DNA from: Streptomyces sp. A0642 | GTDB taxonomy: Bacteria > Actinomycetota > Actinomycetes > Streptomycetales > Streptomycetaceae | Reading direction: 5' to 3' | DNA: 64,000 nt | Assembly: GCF_004795105.1 (NCBI RefSeq) | Contig: NZ_SSBL01000002.1 | Location: 1 to 64,000, forward strand | The notes under the pieces: model-generated | Told to the model about the DNA's origin: nothing | Database searches by the model: none | The model's input: the letters and a program-made list of their open reading frames with translations, nothing else | Program-made: the position numbers and the translations under genes | Shown: positions 43,239 through 52,388 of the stretch, one piece after another | Layout of the letters: each line of letters starts with the position of its first letter | Numbering within the stretch: position 1 is the first letter of the stretch

Positions 43239-45311
43239 TCAGCTGGTGAACATGAAGTACGTCCAGCTCCCGTGCGTCGTCGAGTTGATGGTGTCTCCGG
43301 AATCGGAGTTGACGTACGAGGAGCGCACGCGGGCGCGGATGCCGGACTTGCCGGAGTGGCCCAGGTTGACGGCCGACTTTCCGTTGGTGCCGAGCTTGAA
43401 GTACTCGGTGGCCCCGTCGTACCACTTGCCCTGGTAGTACACCTGGAGTTCGAGCCGCTGCTTGCGGCCCTTGTAGTAGCTCATCGTCGTGGTGGAGATG
43501 ACGTCGGTGTTCTTGTGGAAGTACCGGTACGTCGTGGAGCCGATCTTGCCGGTCCTGTAGTACTTGGACAGCGCGGTCGAGACCTTCACCCGGGCGTACG
43601 CGGTGGACTTGACCGATTTCGGGGCGTAGCGGGCGTCGCCCTTGAATACGGCGGTGACCGCGGTGTCCCGGGTCATGGCCAGGGTGACCGACAGGTTGCC
43701 CCGGGAGTTGACCTGGCCGGTCTTCACCCGCCTCTTCGGCTTGTCCGCCCCGAACGGGTCGGCCCAGATCTCGACCGTGCGGTTCTTGTACGTCGTGCCG
43801 AGGTGCGCCGTGAACGCGACCTTCTTGGCGTAGCCGTACACCTTGCCGTTGTTGTTCAGCGTCAGTGTGGGCGTGGCGCGGGAAACGTTGACGGTGTCCG
43901 AGGCGGTGGCCGGCGTGTGCGTGGCGTCACCGGCGTACCTCACCGTGTACGTGACCTTGCTGCCCACCGGCGGGGTGTCCGTGAAGGAGAACTTGCCACC
44001 CGCTCCGAGCCGCTTGGTGCCGAGCGACTTCCCCTTCGGCGACTCCATGTCGGTGCGGGTGACGGCCAGGGGCGTCCCGGCGGGCAGCGCGAGGGCGGCG
44101 GTGAGCGAGCCCTTGACGGTGAGCGACTTCGCGCGGGTGGCGCTGGCGGGGGCGTCGACCTTGAGCGTGCCGACGTACTTGCGGGGCTCGTCGATGGCGT
44201 GGAACTGGGTGGACTCGGAGGACCCGGTCAGCACGAACAGCTTCCGGCCATCGGCCGACCAGTTCATCGAGTGCCCGAACCAGGGCATCCACTGGTGCGA
44301 CAGGTTGCGGACGCTGGCGGGCTTGCCGCTGCCGGCGGCGAAGACGTACGTGTCCCCGAGGTCGTCGGTGTCGAGGACGGTCGCCGCGACCGTGCCGTCC
44401 GGAGCGACGCTGACCGTCTCCGGCTGGTCGGGGACGGGATAGGTGCGCACCTCTTCCAGGTCCGAGAGCCGGTACTCGGTGAGCGCCCTGCTTCCGGGCC
44501 CCGCCACGACGACGTTCTGACCGTCCGGCGTGAGGGCCGCGTCCCTGTAGAAGCCTCCCTTCTCGGCGGACGCGCGGATGACCGGGGTACCGGAGGAGAT
44601 GTCGTAGACGACGATCGGGCCGGAGCTGATGTGCGCGTCGAGGGCGAGCAGCGTGCCCGGGTCGGCGGGATTCGCGTAGAGCCCGGGCGGGCCTGCGAAG
44701 TCGTGTCCGGCCGCCAGGTCCAGCATCACCGTGGGCGTCTCGGCCGTCAGGTCGACGGAGCCGAGCCCGGAGTCCCACTGGTCCCCGTATCCGAACCACA
44801 GCTTGCCGTCGGCATAGGCGAGGCGGGAGGGGATGGTCTTGTCGCCGGTCGGGTACTCGGCGGTCTGCGTGAGGGTCGCGGTGTCGAGGGCGACGATCTT
44901 GTCGGCGCCGTAGACCGCCGCGTACAGCGTGCCCGAGTCGGGGCTCAGTTCGAGGTCACGGACCCCGGGCAGGCCGGTGAGCGTGGCGACGGCCTTCCCG
45001 CTGTAGTCGGTGACGACGATCTTGTCGTTGTACCGGTCGCTGAAGTACAGCCGCTGGTGAACGCCGTCGACGACCGTGTCGTCGGCGTCCGAGACCGCGA
45101 GGGGCCTGGTGGTGTCGGCGGACGCCGGTGCGGCGGTGAGTACCGCCGAGCTGAAGAGGACCGCCAGTGCGGTGGCGGCCGGGAGAGTGCGTATACGCAG
45201 GATGGTTCGAACCCCCGGAGCGAGTATGGGGCCACTACGTGCGCTATCAGGCGACAGTCGATGTGTGCGACGTGTGCTGCACGTGTGACGGATGAGCGAA
45301 GAATAAGTCAT
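43239..45311 (-). CDS. Secreted beta-propeller and Ig-like repeat protein
   Basis: A large exported protein of unknown function. A Sec signal (RIRTLPAATALAVLFSSAVLTAAPASA) is followed by a propeller-like region (about 300 residues, with SPDSGTLYAAVYGADKIVALD and TPDGQNVVVAGPGSR) and then two to three Ig-like domains (SLTVKGSLTAALALPAGTPL, YTVRYAGDATHTPATA, TPTLTLNNNGKVYGYAKKV). The C-terminus is rich in Tyr and Lys. The only standard start is the ATG at 45311, which adds 43 unlikely residues before the signal; a CTG at 45200 would give MRIRTLPAAT directly and fits better. Confidence 0.75.
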   Translation of the reverse strand: MTYSSLIRHTCSTRRTHRLSPDSARSGPILAPGVRTILRIRTLPAATALAVLFSSAVLTAAPASADTTRPLAVSDADDTVVDGVHQRLYFSDRYNDKIVVTDYSGKAVATLTGLPGVRDLELSPDSGTLYAAVYGADKIVALDTATLTQTAEYPTGDKTIPSRLAYADGKLWFGYGDQWDSGLGSVDLTAETPTVMLDLAAGHDFAGPPGLYANPADPGTLLALDAHISSGPIVVYDISSGTPVIRASAEKGGFYRDAALTPDGQNVVVAGPGSRALTEYRLSDLEEVRTYPVPDQPETVSVAPDGTVAATVLDTDDLGDTYVFAAGSGKPASVRNLSHQWMPWFGHSMNWSADGRKLFVLTGSSESTQFHAIDEPRKYVGTLKVDAPASATRAKSLTVKGSLTAALALPAGTPLAVTRTDMESPKGKSLGTKRLGAGGKFSFTDTPPVGSKVTYTVRYAGDATHTPATASDTVNVSRATPTLTLNNNGKVYGYAKKVAFTAHLGTTYKNRTVEIWADPFGADKPKRRVKTGQVNSRGNLSVTLAMTRDTAVTAVFKGDARYAPKSVKSTAYARVKVSTALSKYYRTGKIGSTTYRYFHKNTDVISTTTMSYYKGRKQRLELQVYYQGKWYDGATEYFKLGTNGKSAVNLGHSGKSGIRARVRSSYVNSDSGDTINSTTHGSWTYFMFTS

Positions 45312-45450
45312 GCCACCGACAACATGCGCAGGGGCCCGCCCCAGGAGTCCGTGATCCGCTGGGGGCCCCGCGGACACCCTTCTCACTGCGGACGCGGGCG
45401 AGTTCGCGGCGCTGGGCGCCCAGGACGCCGGGGTGCCGGGCGGCGTGATG

Positions 45451-46098
45451 CTAGCGCTGCGCCGCCGGAGCGCCGGCGCCGACCGCGGCGAGCCAGGCGT
45501 CGGCGATCAGCCGGTGCCCCAGGGGGCTCGGGTGGACACCGTCCGGGGCCAGCTCCGCCGCCGGCCGGTCCTGGGCCGCGCGGGGCAGGACGAGGTCGGC
45601 ACGGACGATCTGGGCCCCGTGGTGCGTGGCGGTCCGCAGGACGGCGTCGGTGCGGGGCGAAAGGTCCTCGAACCAGCCCTCCTGGTCCGGGGTGACCGGG
45701 AGCAGGAACGGCGTGATGACGACCAGCCGGGCGGAGAGCTGCCGGACCGTGTCCGCGAGCAGCCGGTCGAGGCACGCCTCGAACTCGTGGACGGGACTGA
45801 CGAGTCCGCTGTCGTAGAGCCGCCAGGTGTCGTTGATGCCGATCTTCACGGTGACCACGGTGGGCCGGTGGCCGATGACGTCGGCGGCCCACCGTGATTC
45901 GAGGTCGTAGACGCGATTGCCGCCGATCCCCCGGTTGACGACCCGGGGGCCCGGTCCGTCGTGCGCCCGCTCGCGCAGGGTCCGCGCGATCTCGTGGACG
46001 TATCCATGACCGAGCGAGGTGGAATCCGCACGGTCGCGGCCCGCGTCGGTGATGGAGTCACCGATGAACAGGAGGGTGTCGTCGTCGTTGATCTGCAT
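45451..46098 (-). CDS. SGNH/GDSL-type hydrolase
   Basis: A 215-residue cytoplasmic esterase-type enzyme. The four SGNH blocks are visible: FIGDSITDAG (catalytic Ser), RGIGGNRV (Gly), VKIGINDTW (Asn) and APDGVHPSPLGH (Asp and His). There is no signal peptide. It is the last gene of the polysaccharide locus and might remove acetyl groups from imported oligosaccharides; this is inference. AGGACGG precedes the ATG. It starts 69 nt after the isomerase gene. Confidence 0.9.
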   Translation of the reverse strand: MQINDDDTLLFIGDSITDAGRDRADSTSLGHGYVHEIARTLRERAHDGPGPRVVNRGIGGNRVYDLESRWAADVIGHRPTVVTVKIGINDTWRLYDSGLVSPVHEFEACLDRLLADTVRQLSARLVVITPFLLPVTPDQEGWFEDLSPRTDAVLRTATHHGAQIVRADLVLPRAAQDRPAAELAPDGVHPSPLGHRLIADAWLAAVGAGAPAAQR

Positions 46099-46166
46099 GT
46101 CTGCCGTCCTGACGTCTGGGTGGGGCGGGGCGGGACATCTTTCGAGGCCCGCGCCCGTACAGTCAA

Positions 46167-47021
46167 CTACGTCCGGCCGGAGACGCTTTGCCCGGCCGCC
46201 CGCCTCAGGGTCGCGGCCTCGCGTGTCAGCACCTCCGGGTCGTCGCCGGGCACGAACTCCAGGAGCGCCTCGACGCCCCGGCCGTCCAGCATCCCGAGGG
46301 CGGCGGTCCAGAGGTCCTCGCGGTCCGCCAGCGGCAGCCGGGTGTTGCCCGGCCACCAGGAGAAGGCGTGCACGGCGGCGACCCGGTCACCGAGTTCGGC
46401 GAGTCCCGCCAGCGCCTCCTCGTCGGGGGTGTCGAGCGGCGGCTGCCAGTACGTACGGACATGGTCCGCGTCCACCTCGTCCAGCAGCCGGACGGTGGAG
46501 GCGACGGAGTCGGTGAGGGTCCCGCCGTGGAACTCCGTGGCGAGTCCGAGGCCGTGGTCCGCGGCGATGCGGGCCGCCTCCCGCAGACAGCGCACGGTCG
46601 CGTGCCGCTGCTCGGGCAGGGTGTACCCCGATCCGGTGGCACCCGCCCACACCCGGACCCGCTCCGCCCCGAGCAGCGTCGCGGCCCGGGCGACGGCGGG
46701 GAACCCGGCCAGTTCGCCCGGGGTGGCGCGGAAGTACGAACCGTAGGAACAGCAGGCCAGCCCGTAACGGTCGGACGCCTCCCGGACCGCACGGACGGTG
46801 CCGGGCTCCTCCGCGGGCGCGTGCACGTCCGCCCCCCACTCGATCACCTCCAGGCCCGCGTGGGCGGCATACCGCGCGACCTCGATCGCGGGCAGCCGGC
46901 GGTAGGTGACCGAACACAGGCCCAGCCCGGTCCGGCCCGCGTCGGACCCGGCCGGGGCGCGGCCCGCCTCGGACCCGGCCGGGGCGCGGCTCGCCCTCTT
47001 CCGGCCGCTCTCCTCGTTCAT
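46167..47021 (-). CDS. Sugar phosphate isomerase/epimerase (TIM barrel)
   Basis: A 284-residue protein of the xylose isomerase-like TIM-barrel superfamily. A 27-residue N-terminal tail contains a duplicated RAPAGS(E/D)AG unit. Barrel features are GLGLCSVTYRR, GLEVIEWGADVH, TEFHGGTLTD with a metal-binding Glu, YWQPPLDTPD, VHAFSWWPG and ALLEFVPGDDP. Such enzymes isomerise or epimerise keto-sugars or inositols. It is placed in the sugar operon and probably acts on an imported monosaccharide. GGAAGG lies upstream of the ATG. Confidence 0.85.
   Translation of the reverse strand: MNEESGRKRASRAPAGSEAGRAPAGSDAGRTGLGLCSVTYRRLPAIEVARYAAHAGLEVIEWGADVHAPAEEPGTVRAVREASDRYGLACCSYGSYFRATPGELAGFPAVARAATLLGAERVRVWAGATGSGYTLPEQRHATVRCLREAARIAADHGLGLATEFHGGTLTDSVASTVRLLDEVDADHVRTYWQPPLDTPDEEALAGLAELGDRVAAVHAFSWWPGNTRLPLADREDLWTAALGMLDGRGVEALLEFVPGDDPEVLTREAATLRRAAGQSVSGRT
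46934..46987. repeat. 27-bp direct duplication in isomerase N-terminus
   Basis: Two 27-bp units with one mismatch encode RAPAGSDAG and RAPAGSEAG at the start of the isomerase gene, in a region outside the TIM barrel. Confidence 0.8.
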
Positions 47022-47151
47022 GCCACTGCCTTCCTGCGAGGGGCCCGCCGTGGTGTCATACGGTCCCCCCGGGCGGACGGACGTTCGGGCGGACGGGTCG
47101 TACGGTCCGCCCGGACGGGGCGGGCGGACCGTAGCCGGTGGGATGCGCCGC

Positions 47152-48579
47152 TCAGGCGGCGTTCGGGCCCACGTCCGCGGCCGTGAGAGGGCGCCGGAGC
47201 GGGGACGCCGTCGCGTACTCGTCGGCGCCGATGTCCCGGGTGCTGCCGCGCAGGTCCCCGTCGATGTCGTCGGCGACGGCGGCGCCGGCGAACGTGGCGG
47301 CCCCGATCGCCGGACTGGCCGACGTCAGCCGCATCACCCCGTCCGCTCCCGCGGCGAGGCGGGGGTCGGCCCGGGTGAAGCCCCCGGCGGGGACGTTGCC
47401 GTTCGCGGCCGCGCCCCACAGCAGGTTGCTCTGCCACGTGAAGCCGGAGGTGGCTCCCATCGCGACGAGGCTTCCCGCGTCGCCGACCAGCAGGTTGTCA
47501 GCGACGACGACGCCCTGCGGCTCGTACGTCCGGGTCTCGCCTTGGATCGTGCCGGTGTTGCCGATCAGGGAGTTGTGCACGATCACGGCGCGGTCGCAGG
47601 CGTCGTTGCCCCGGCGCTCGTCCTCCGTCTCGCCCTCGTGGTGGTCCCGGGTGGTGCCGCTGCCGACCACCAGGGCCCGGCCGGACAGACCGCTGAGGTA
47701 GTTGTTGACGATCCTGTGGTCGTTGCCGTAGATCCGCACCCCGTCGGTGCCGTCGATCAGGTAGTTGCCCTCGACCGTGGACCGGTTGCCGTGCCGCAGC
47801 ACGATGCCGCCGCGGCTGTCGCGGACGGTGTTGTACCGGATCGTGTTGTCCGAGGACTTCACGGAGACGGCCTCGGGGTCGCCGTCGCAGCGCTCGAACA
47901 GGTTGTACTCGACGACCGCGTGGGCGCCGGACAGGGCCCGGCCGCTGACGCCGAGGCGGATGGGCTCGCCGCCGTTGGACCCGGTGAAGCTGTGGTCGGA
48001 GAAGTGGTTCCGGAAGATGTGGAGGTTCTGGGCCATGGCGGTCGAGCCGGGCCCGTCGACGACGATGAAGATGCCGGCCGTGGTCTTGTCGTGGAAGTGG
48101 TTGCGGTCGATCTTCGTGTCGTCCGCCCGTACGACGACCCAGTACGGATCGCCGCTGTCCGCGAGCTGGAAGTCGTTGCGCGTCAGCCGGATCGACGAGC
48201 AGTCCGCCGGGATCTCCAGCGTGGTGCTCTGCCGGAAGGAGAATCCGCTGAGGGTGATGTGGCTCGACCCGCTGAGCACGAAGCCGCGTTCACCGCGCAG
48301 CACGGCTCCGCCCCGGCTCTTGGAGACGATGGTGATGGGCGCGGCCTCGGTGCCGTTCTTGCCGGTGATGGTGAGGGCGCTCCCCGAGGGGACCGTGTAG
48401 GTGCCGTCGGCGACGACGATGCGGTCGCCGGGCGCGGCCCCGTTGATCGCGCTCTGGAGTGCGGCCAGGGAGGAGACCGGGATGTCGGCCGCCGACGCGC
48501 TCCCCGTCAGAGAGGTGGTGAGGGGGACGGCGGCGAGTGCGGCCACGGCGGTGCTTCTGAGGAACGTGCGTCGTTGCAT
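47152..48579 (-). CDS. PL6-type polysaccharide lyase, Tat-exported
   Basis: A 475-residue secreted right-handed beta-helix lyase of the chondroitinase B/alginate lyase family. The signal is MQRRTFLRSTAVAALAAVPL. Family residues are in GDPEAVSVKSSDN (acidic Ca ligands and Lys base) and GGIVLRHGNRSTVEGNYL (catalytic Arg), with NGGEPIRLG before them. It cleaves uronate-containing chains by beta-elimination. Spacing of five from the PEA Glu to the Lys is the normal one. AGGAGG precedes the ATG. It follows a close paralogue in the same operon. Confidence 0.9.
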   Translation of the reverse strand: MQRRTFLRSTAVAALAAVPLTTSLTGSASAADIPVSSLAALQSAINGAAPGDRIVVADGTYTVPSGSALTITGKNGTEAAPITIVSKSRGGAVLRGERGFVLSGSSHITLSGFSFRQSTTLEIPADCSSIRLTRNDFQLADSGDPYWVVVRADDTKIDRNHFHDKTTAGIFIVVDGPGSTAMAQNLHIFRNHFSDHSFTGSNGGEPIRLGVSGRALSGAHAVVEYNLFERCDGDPEAVSVKSSDNTIRYNTVRDSRGGIVLRHGNRSTVEGNYLIDGTDGVRIYGNDHRIVNNYLSGLSGRALVVGSGTTRDHHEGETEDERRGNDACDRAVIVHNSLIGNTGTIQGETRTYEPQGVVVADNLLVGDAGSLVAMGATSGFTWQSNLLWGAAANGNVPAGGFTRADPRLAAGADGVMRLTSASPAIGAATFAGAAVADDIDGDLRGSTRDIGADEYATASPLRRPLTAADVGPNAA

Positions 48580-48627
48580 GATGCCTCCTGCGTCGGGGGG
48601 GAAACGGGGTGGGACGGAACGGGTTGC

Positions 48628-50058
48628 TCAGGCGGCCCCGGGGCCTACGTCGGCCGGGGTCAGGGGTCCGCGCCTCGGCGCCCGGCGCGCGTGTTCGTCC
48701 GCGCCCACGTCCCGGACCCGGCCGCGCGGCTGGCCGTCGATGTCGTGGGTGACGGGCGGCCACCGCAGGGTGCCCGCGTCGATCGCCGGGCTGTCGGCGG
48801 CCGGCCGGGCGATGCCGTGCGCGTCCGTCACCAGCCGCGGGTCGGTCCGGGTGCCGCCGCCCGCGGGGATGTTGCCGTCGTCGGCGGCGCCCCACAGGAG
48901 GTTGCCCGACCAGGTGAAGCGCACGGTGTCGGCCATGTCGACCAGTCGGCCGGTGTCCGCGACGAACAGGTTGTCGGCGATGGTGACGTCCCGCGGTTCG
49001 TGCGGGCGATGGCTCTCGCCGGAGAGGGTGCCGTCGTTGTTCACCAGGGTGTTGTAGGCGATGAGGACGCGGTCGGGGGCGTCGTTGCCGCGGCGCGTCC
49101 CGGCCGGCTCGCCGGGCAGGTGGTCGCGCTCCGAACCGCTTCCGACGACCAGGGCGCGCCCGGACAGGCCGGCGAGGTAGTTGTTGACGATCACGTGGTC
49201 GTTGCCGTAGATCCGCACCCCTTCCGTGCCGTCGATCAGGTGGTTGGCCTCCACCCGGTTGCGGTTGCCGTGCCGCAGGACGATGCCGCCGGTGCTGTGA
49301 CGGATGGTGTTGTGCCGGATGACGTTGTCCGAGCTCTTCACCATCGCCTCGGGGTCCCCGTCCGCGCGCTCGAACAGGTTGTACTCCACGACCGCTCGGG
49401 CACTGGACAGCGCCCGGGGGCTGACGCCGAGCCGGATCGGCTCGCCGCCGTTGGACCCGGCGAAGGTGTGGTCGGAGAAGTAGTTGCGGTACACGTGGAC
49501 GCGCTGGGCCATGTCCTCCGTACCGGCACCCTCGATGCCGAGGTAGATGCCGAGCGTGCTCTTGCCGTGGAAGTGGTTGTGGTCGACCGTGCTGTCGTCG
49601 GCGCGCACCATCACGTAGTGCATGCCCTCGATGTCGGCCAGCTGGAAGTCGTTGCGGGTGAGCCTGATGTGCGAGCAGTCCGGGGGGATGTCCAGGGTGC
49701 TGCTCTGGCGGAAGGAGAAGCCGCTGAGGGTGATGTGGCGGGACGCCTCGATGACGAAGCTGTGGGGGCCGTCCAGGACGACGCCGCCGCGGGTCAGGGC
49801 GGCGATGGTCACGGGGGCGCGCTCGGTGCCCTGCTTGTCGCGGATCAGGAGGGGGCGGTCCGGAGGGACGGTGTAGGCGCCGTCGGCGACGACGATCCGG
49901 TCGCCGGGCCGGGCCCGGTCGATCGCCGCCTGGAGTTCGTCCAGGGTGCGGACGGCCGCCGGGGCCGGCGTCGCGCCTGCGGTCAGCGGTCCGCCGAGGG
50001 GGACGGCGGCCAGCGCCGCCCCTGCTGCGGTGCCCATGAGGAACGTGCGGCGTTGCAT
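48628..50058 (-). CDS. PL6-type polysaccharide lyase paralogue, altered active-site spacing
   Basis: A 476-residue protein closely related to the next gene downstream over its whole length, with the same Tat signal (MQRRTFLMGTAAG) and C-terminus ending ADVGPGAA. Its active-site segment reads GDPEAMVKSSDN, one residue shorter than GDPEAVSVKSSDN, so the acidic residue is four rather than five positions from the Lys. The Arg motif GGIVLRHGNRNRVEAN is kept. Activity or specificity may differ, or be lost. GGAGG precedes the ATG. Confidence 0.9.
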   Translation of the reverse strand: MQRRTFLMGTAAGAALAAVPLGGPLTAGATPAPAAVRTLDELQAAIDRARPGDRIVVADGAYTVPPDRPLLIRDKQGTERAPVTIAALTRGGVVLDGPHSFVIEASRHITLSGFSFRQSSTLDIPPDCSHIRLTRNDFQLADIEGMHYVMVRADDSTVDHNHFHGKSTLGIYLGIEGAGTEDMAQRVHVYRNYFSDHTFAGSNGGEPIRLGVSPRALSSARAVVEYNLFERADGDPEAMVKSSDNVIRHNTIRHSTGGIVLRHGNRNRVEANHLIDGTEGVRIYGNDHVIVNNYLAGLSGRALVVGSGSERDHLPGEPAGTRRGNDAPDRVLIAYNTLVNNDGTLSGESHRPHEPRDVTIADNLFVADTGRLVDMADTVRFTWSGNLLWGAADDGNIPAGGGTRTDPRLVTDAHGIARPAADSPAIDAGTLRWPPVTHDIDGQPRGRVRDVGADEHARRAPRRGPLTPADVGPGAA

Positions 50059-50106
50059 GGTGCCTCCGTGAGTGTGGTGGACGGGCGGGCCCTGCGCGGC
50101 CGCGGC

Positions 50107-51456
50107 TCAGCCGTCGGCCGGGCCGGCCGCGCTCTCCAGGAACAGTTCGATGACGGGGACGGGGGTGTCGGGACGCCGGACCGGGATCTGGAGCGTGAGC
50201 GTGCCGGCGGGCTGCCCGCCCATCTCGGTGTTGACCGCGGGCCTGCCCGGTTCGATGTGGACCGGGATGATCTCGGAGGCGTCGTTGAGCAGCTGGGCGT
50301 ACCGCACCCGCCCGGCGAGGCCCGGCAGGTGCAGGTGACGCAGCGGCCAGGCGAACAGGTGGACGTAGAGCCGGTCGCCGCGCTGGGTGTAGCGGCATTC
50401 GGCGGGTGCGGTGTACGGGGACGGGCCGCAGCCGCGGATCGACCGCTCGTGCAGCTCCGTCCACCGGCCGATCTCGCCCAGGACCTCGGTGTCGCGCGGG
50501 TCGAGATCGCCCCGGCCGGTGGGGCCCACGTTGAGCAGCAGGTTGCCGCCCTTGGACACCCCGTCGACGAGCATCCGGATCAGCAGGTCGGCGCTCTTGC
50601 GGTCGAGGTTGTCGCGGTCGTAGCCCCAGCTCCCGTTGAGCGTCTGGCAGGCCTCCCACACCACGGGGCGCCCGTGCTCGGTCATGGGGCCGGAGGGCTG
50701 GTACTGCTCGGGCGTGACGAAGTCCCCGGGGAGCCCGGTCCGGTCGTTGACGAGGACGTGCGGCTGGAGCGCGCGGATCATCTCCAGGAGTTTCGGGGAG
50801 TCCCAGTCGTCGGGTCCCTTGCCGCCCCACCAGGTGCGCCCGGCGTACGAGAAGTCGAAGAACAGGTAGTCGACGCGTCCGAACGACGTCAGCAGTTCCC
50901 GGACCTGGCCGTGCAGATAGCGCTGGTAGTCGTGGATGTCCCGGCCGGCGTGGGCGGCCTTGAACTCCTCGTCGTCGCGCTGCGGATGGGTGCCGTCGAC
51001 GGGGAAGGAAGGGTGGTGCCAGTCGATCAGCGAGTAGTAGAGGCCGACCTTGAGCCCTTCGGCCCGGCACGCCTCGACGAACGGGCCGACGAGGTCCCGG
51101 CCGTACGGGGTGTTGGTGACCTTGTACGAGGTGAGGGCGCTGTCCCACAGGCAGAAGCCGTCGTGGTGCTTGGCGGTGAGGACGACATAGCGCATGCCGG
51201 CCGCTTTGGCCGCCCTGGCCCACTGGACGGGGTCGTACCGGTCGGGGTCGAAGTGGTCGAAGTAGACCTGGTACTGCTCGTCGGTCAGCTTCTCCCGGTT
51301 CTTGACCCACTCGTGCCGTGCGGCGAGGGAGTACAGGCCCCAGTGGACGAACATGCCGAACCGGGCCGCGGTGAACCAGGCCGTGTCCGGGGCCCCTTCG
51401 GGAACCGGGGTCACGGGCGGGTGCGCGTGAGGAGTGGCGCCGGCGCTCGGAGTCAT
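50107..51456 (-). CDS. GH29 alpha-L-fucosidase family protein
   Basis: A 449-residue glycoside hydrolase of family 29. Landmarks are ARFGMFVHWGLYSL, LTAKHHDGFCLWDS, GLYYSLIDWHHP, VDYLFFDFSYAG with the probable nucleophile Asp, NVGPTGRGDL and a C-terminal beta domain. No signal peptide is seen, so it likely acts on imported oligosaccharides. The family removes alpha-L-fucose, though some members act on other sugars. It lies between the permease and lyase genes. The ribosome site is weak. Confidence 0.91.
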   Translation of the reverse strand: MTPSAGATPHAHPPVTPVPEGAPDTAWFTAARFGMFVHWGLYSLAARHEWVKNREKLTDEQYQVYFDHFDPDRYDPVQWARAAKAAGMRYVVLTAKHHDGFCLWDSALTSYKVTNTPYGRDLVGPFVEACRAEGLKVGLYYSLIDWHHPSFPVDGTHPQRDDEEFKAAHAGRDIHDYQRYLHGQVRELLTSFGRVDYLFFDFSYAGRTWWGGKGPDDWDSPKLLEMIRALQPHVLVNDRTGLPGDFVTPEQYQPSGPMTEHGRPVVWEACQTLNGSWGYDRDNLDRKSADLLIRMLVDGVSKGGNLLLNVGPTGRGDLDPRDTEVLGEIGRWTELHERSIRGCGPSPYTAPAECRYTQRGDRLYVHLFAWPLRHLHLPGLAGRVRYAQLLNDASEIIPVHIEPGRPAVNTEMGGQPAGTLTLQIPVRRPDTPVPVIELFLESAAGPADG

Positions 51457-51521
51457 GGGGCATCGCTCTTTCTCGTACGGGGGTTGTCGCACTCGGGTCT
51501 CGTACACGGGGCCGGAAGGGC

Positions 51522-52388
51522 TCAGCCCTTCAGCGCGCCGGAGGACAGGCCGCTCACGAAGGAGCGCTGGAAGAACAGGAAGACGATCACGGAGGGCAGC
51601 AGGGCCAGCAGGGAGGCGGCCATCACCACGCCGGGGGTGACGGCGGGGTCGATCCGCAGGGTCCGCAGCGCCAGCGGGAGCGTGTACGAGGAGGAGTCGG
51701 TGGACACGAGGAGGGGCAGCAGGTACTGGTCCCAGATCATGGTGAAGCCGAACACCCCGATGACGCCGAGGGCGGGCTTGCACATCGGCAGGATGATCTG
51801 GGCGAAGATCCGCAGGTCACCGGCGCCGTCGATGCGGGCGGCCTCTTCGAGTTCGCGGGGGACGTCCTTCATGAACTCGGTCATCACCAGGATGGAGAAC
51901 CCCCAGGCGCCCAGCGGGACGATCATTCCGGCCAGGGTGCCGATGAGGTTGAAGTGGACGACCGGGAGGTCGGCGAGGATCAGGGACAGCGGCAGGGCCA
52001 GGATCTCCTCGGGCAGCATCAGCGTCGCCAGGATGGCGACGAGCACCAGCGCCATCCCGGGGAAGACCTTCCGGGCCAGCGCGTAGCCGGCCAGGACGGA
52101 GACGGCCACCTGGAGCAGCAGCCCGAAGCCGACGACGAAGAACGAGTTCAGCAGGTACGTGAGCACCCCCTGGTCGAAGGCGATCCTGAAGTTGTCCAGC
52201 GTGACGCCCGACGGGATGACGCTCAGCTGGGTCGGGTCCTTGACGTGGCCGAAGGCGCTGACGAGCAGGGCCAGCAGGGGCCCCGCGAAGACGATCAGGA
52301 CCAGCAGGTAGATGACGGCCTTCAGGATCCGTCCGCCAGCGCTCCGGCTCTCGGTCAGGCCGAGCGCGGTCTCGGTCCGGGTACTCAT
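51522..52388 (-). CDS. Carbohydrate ABC transporter permease (MalG-like)
   Basis: A 288-residue inner-membrane permease with six hydrophobic helices. The EAA loop, which contacts the ATPase, is FMKDVPRELEEAARIDGAGDLRIFAQIILPMCKP. It pairs with the adjacent MalF-like permease. Its ATG overlaps the stop of that gene (ATGA). There is no ATP-binding subunit in the locus, which is usual in Streptomyces, where a shared MsiK-type ATPase serves many sugar importers. Confidence 0.94.
   Translation of the reverse strand: MSTRTETALGLTESRSAGGRILKAVIYLLVLIVFAGPLLALLVSAFGHVKDPTQLSVIPSGVTLDNFRIAFDQGVLTYLLNSFFVVGFGLLLQVAVSVLAGYALARKVFPGMALVLVAILATLMLPEEILALPLSLILADLPVVHFNLIGTLAGMIVPLGAWGFSILVMTEFMKDVPRELEEAARIDGAGDLRIFAQIILPMCKPALGVIGVFGFTMIWDQYLLPLLVSTDSSSYTLPLALRTLRIDPAVTPGVVMAASLLALLPSVIVFLFFQRSFVSGLSSGALKG

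Noticed and set aside
48290..51463. 1,057-codon minus-strand frame across the lyase and fucosidase genes
   Set aside because: It is an out-of-frame shadow, Arg/Pro/Gly-rich, while the real genes have signals and catalytic motifs in another frame.
46906..52086. 1,726-codon open frame on the plus strand
   Set aside because: It lies antisense to six genes of the sugar locus and has low-complexity Val/Asp/Gly composition, so it is a codon-bias artefact.
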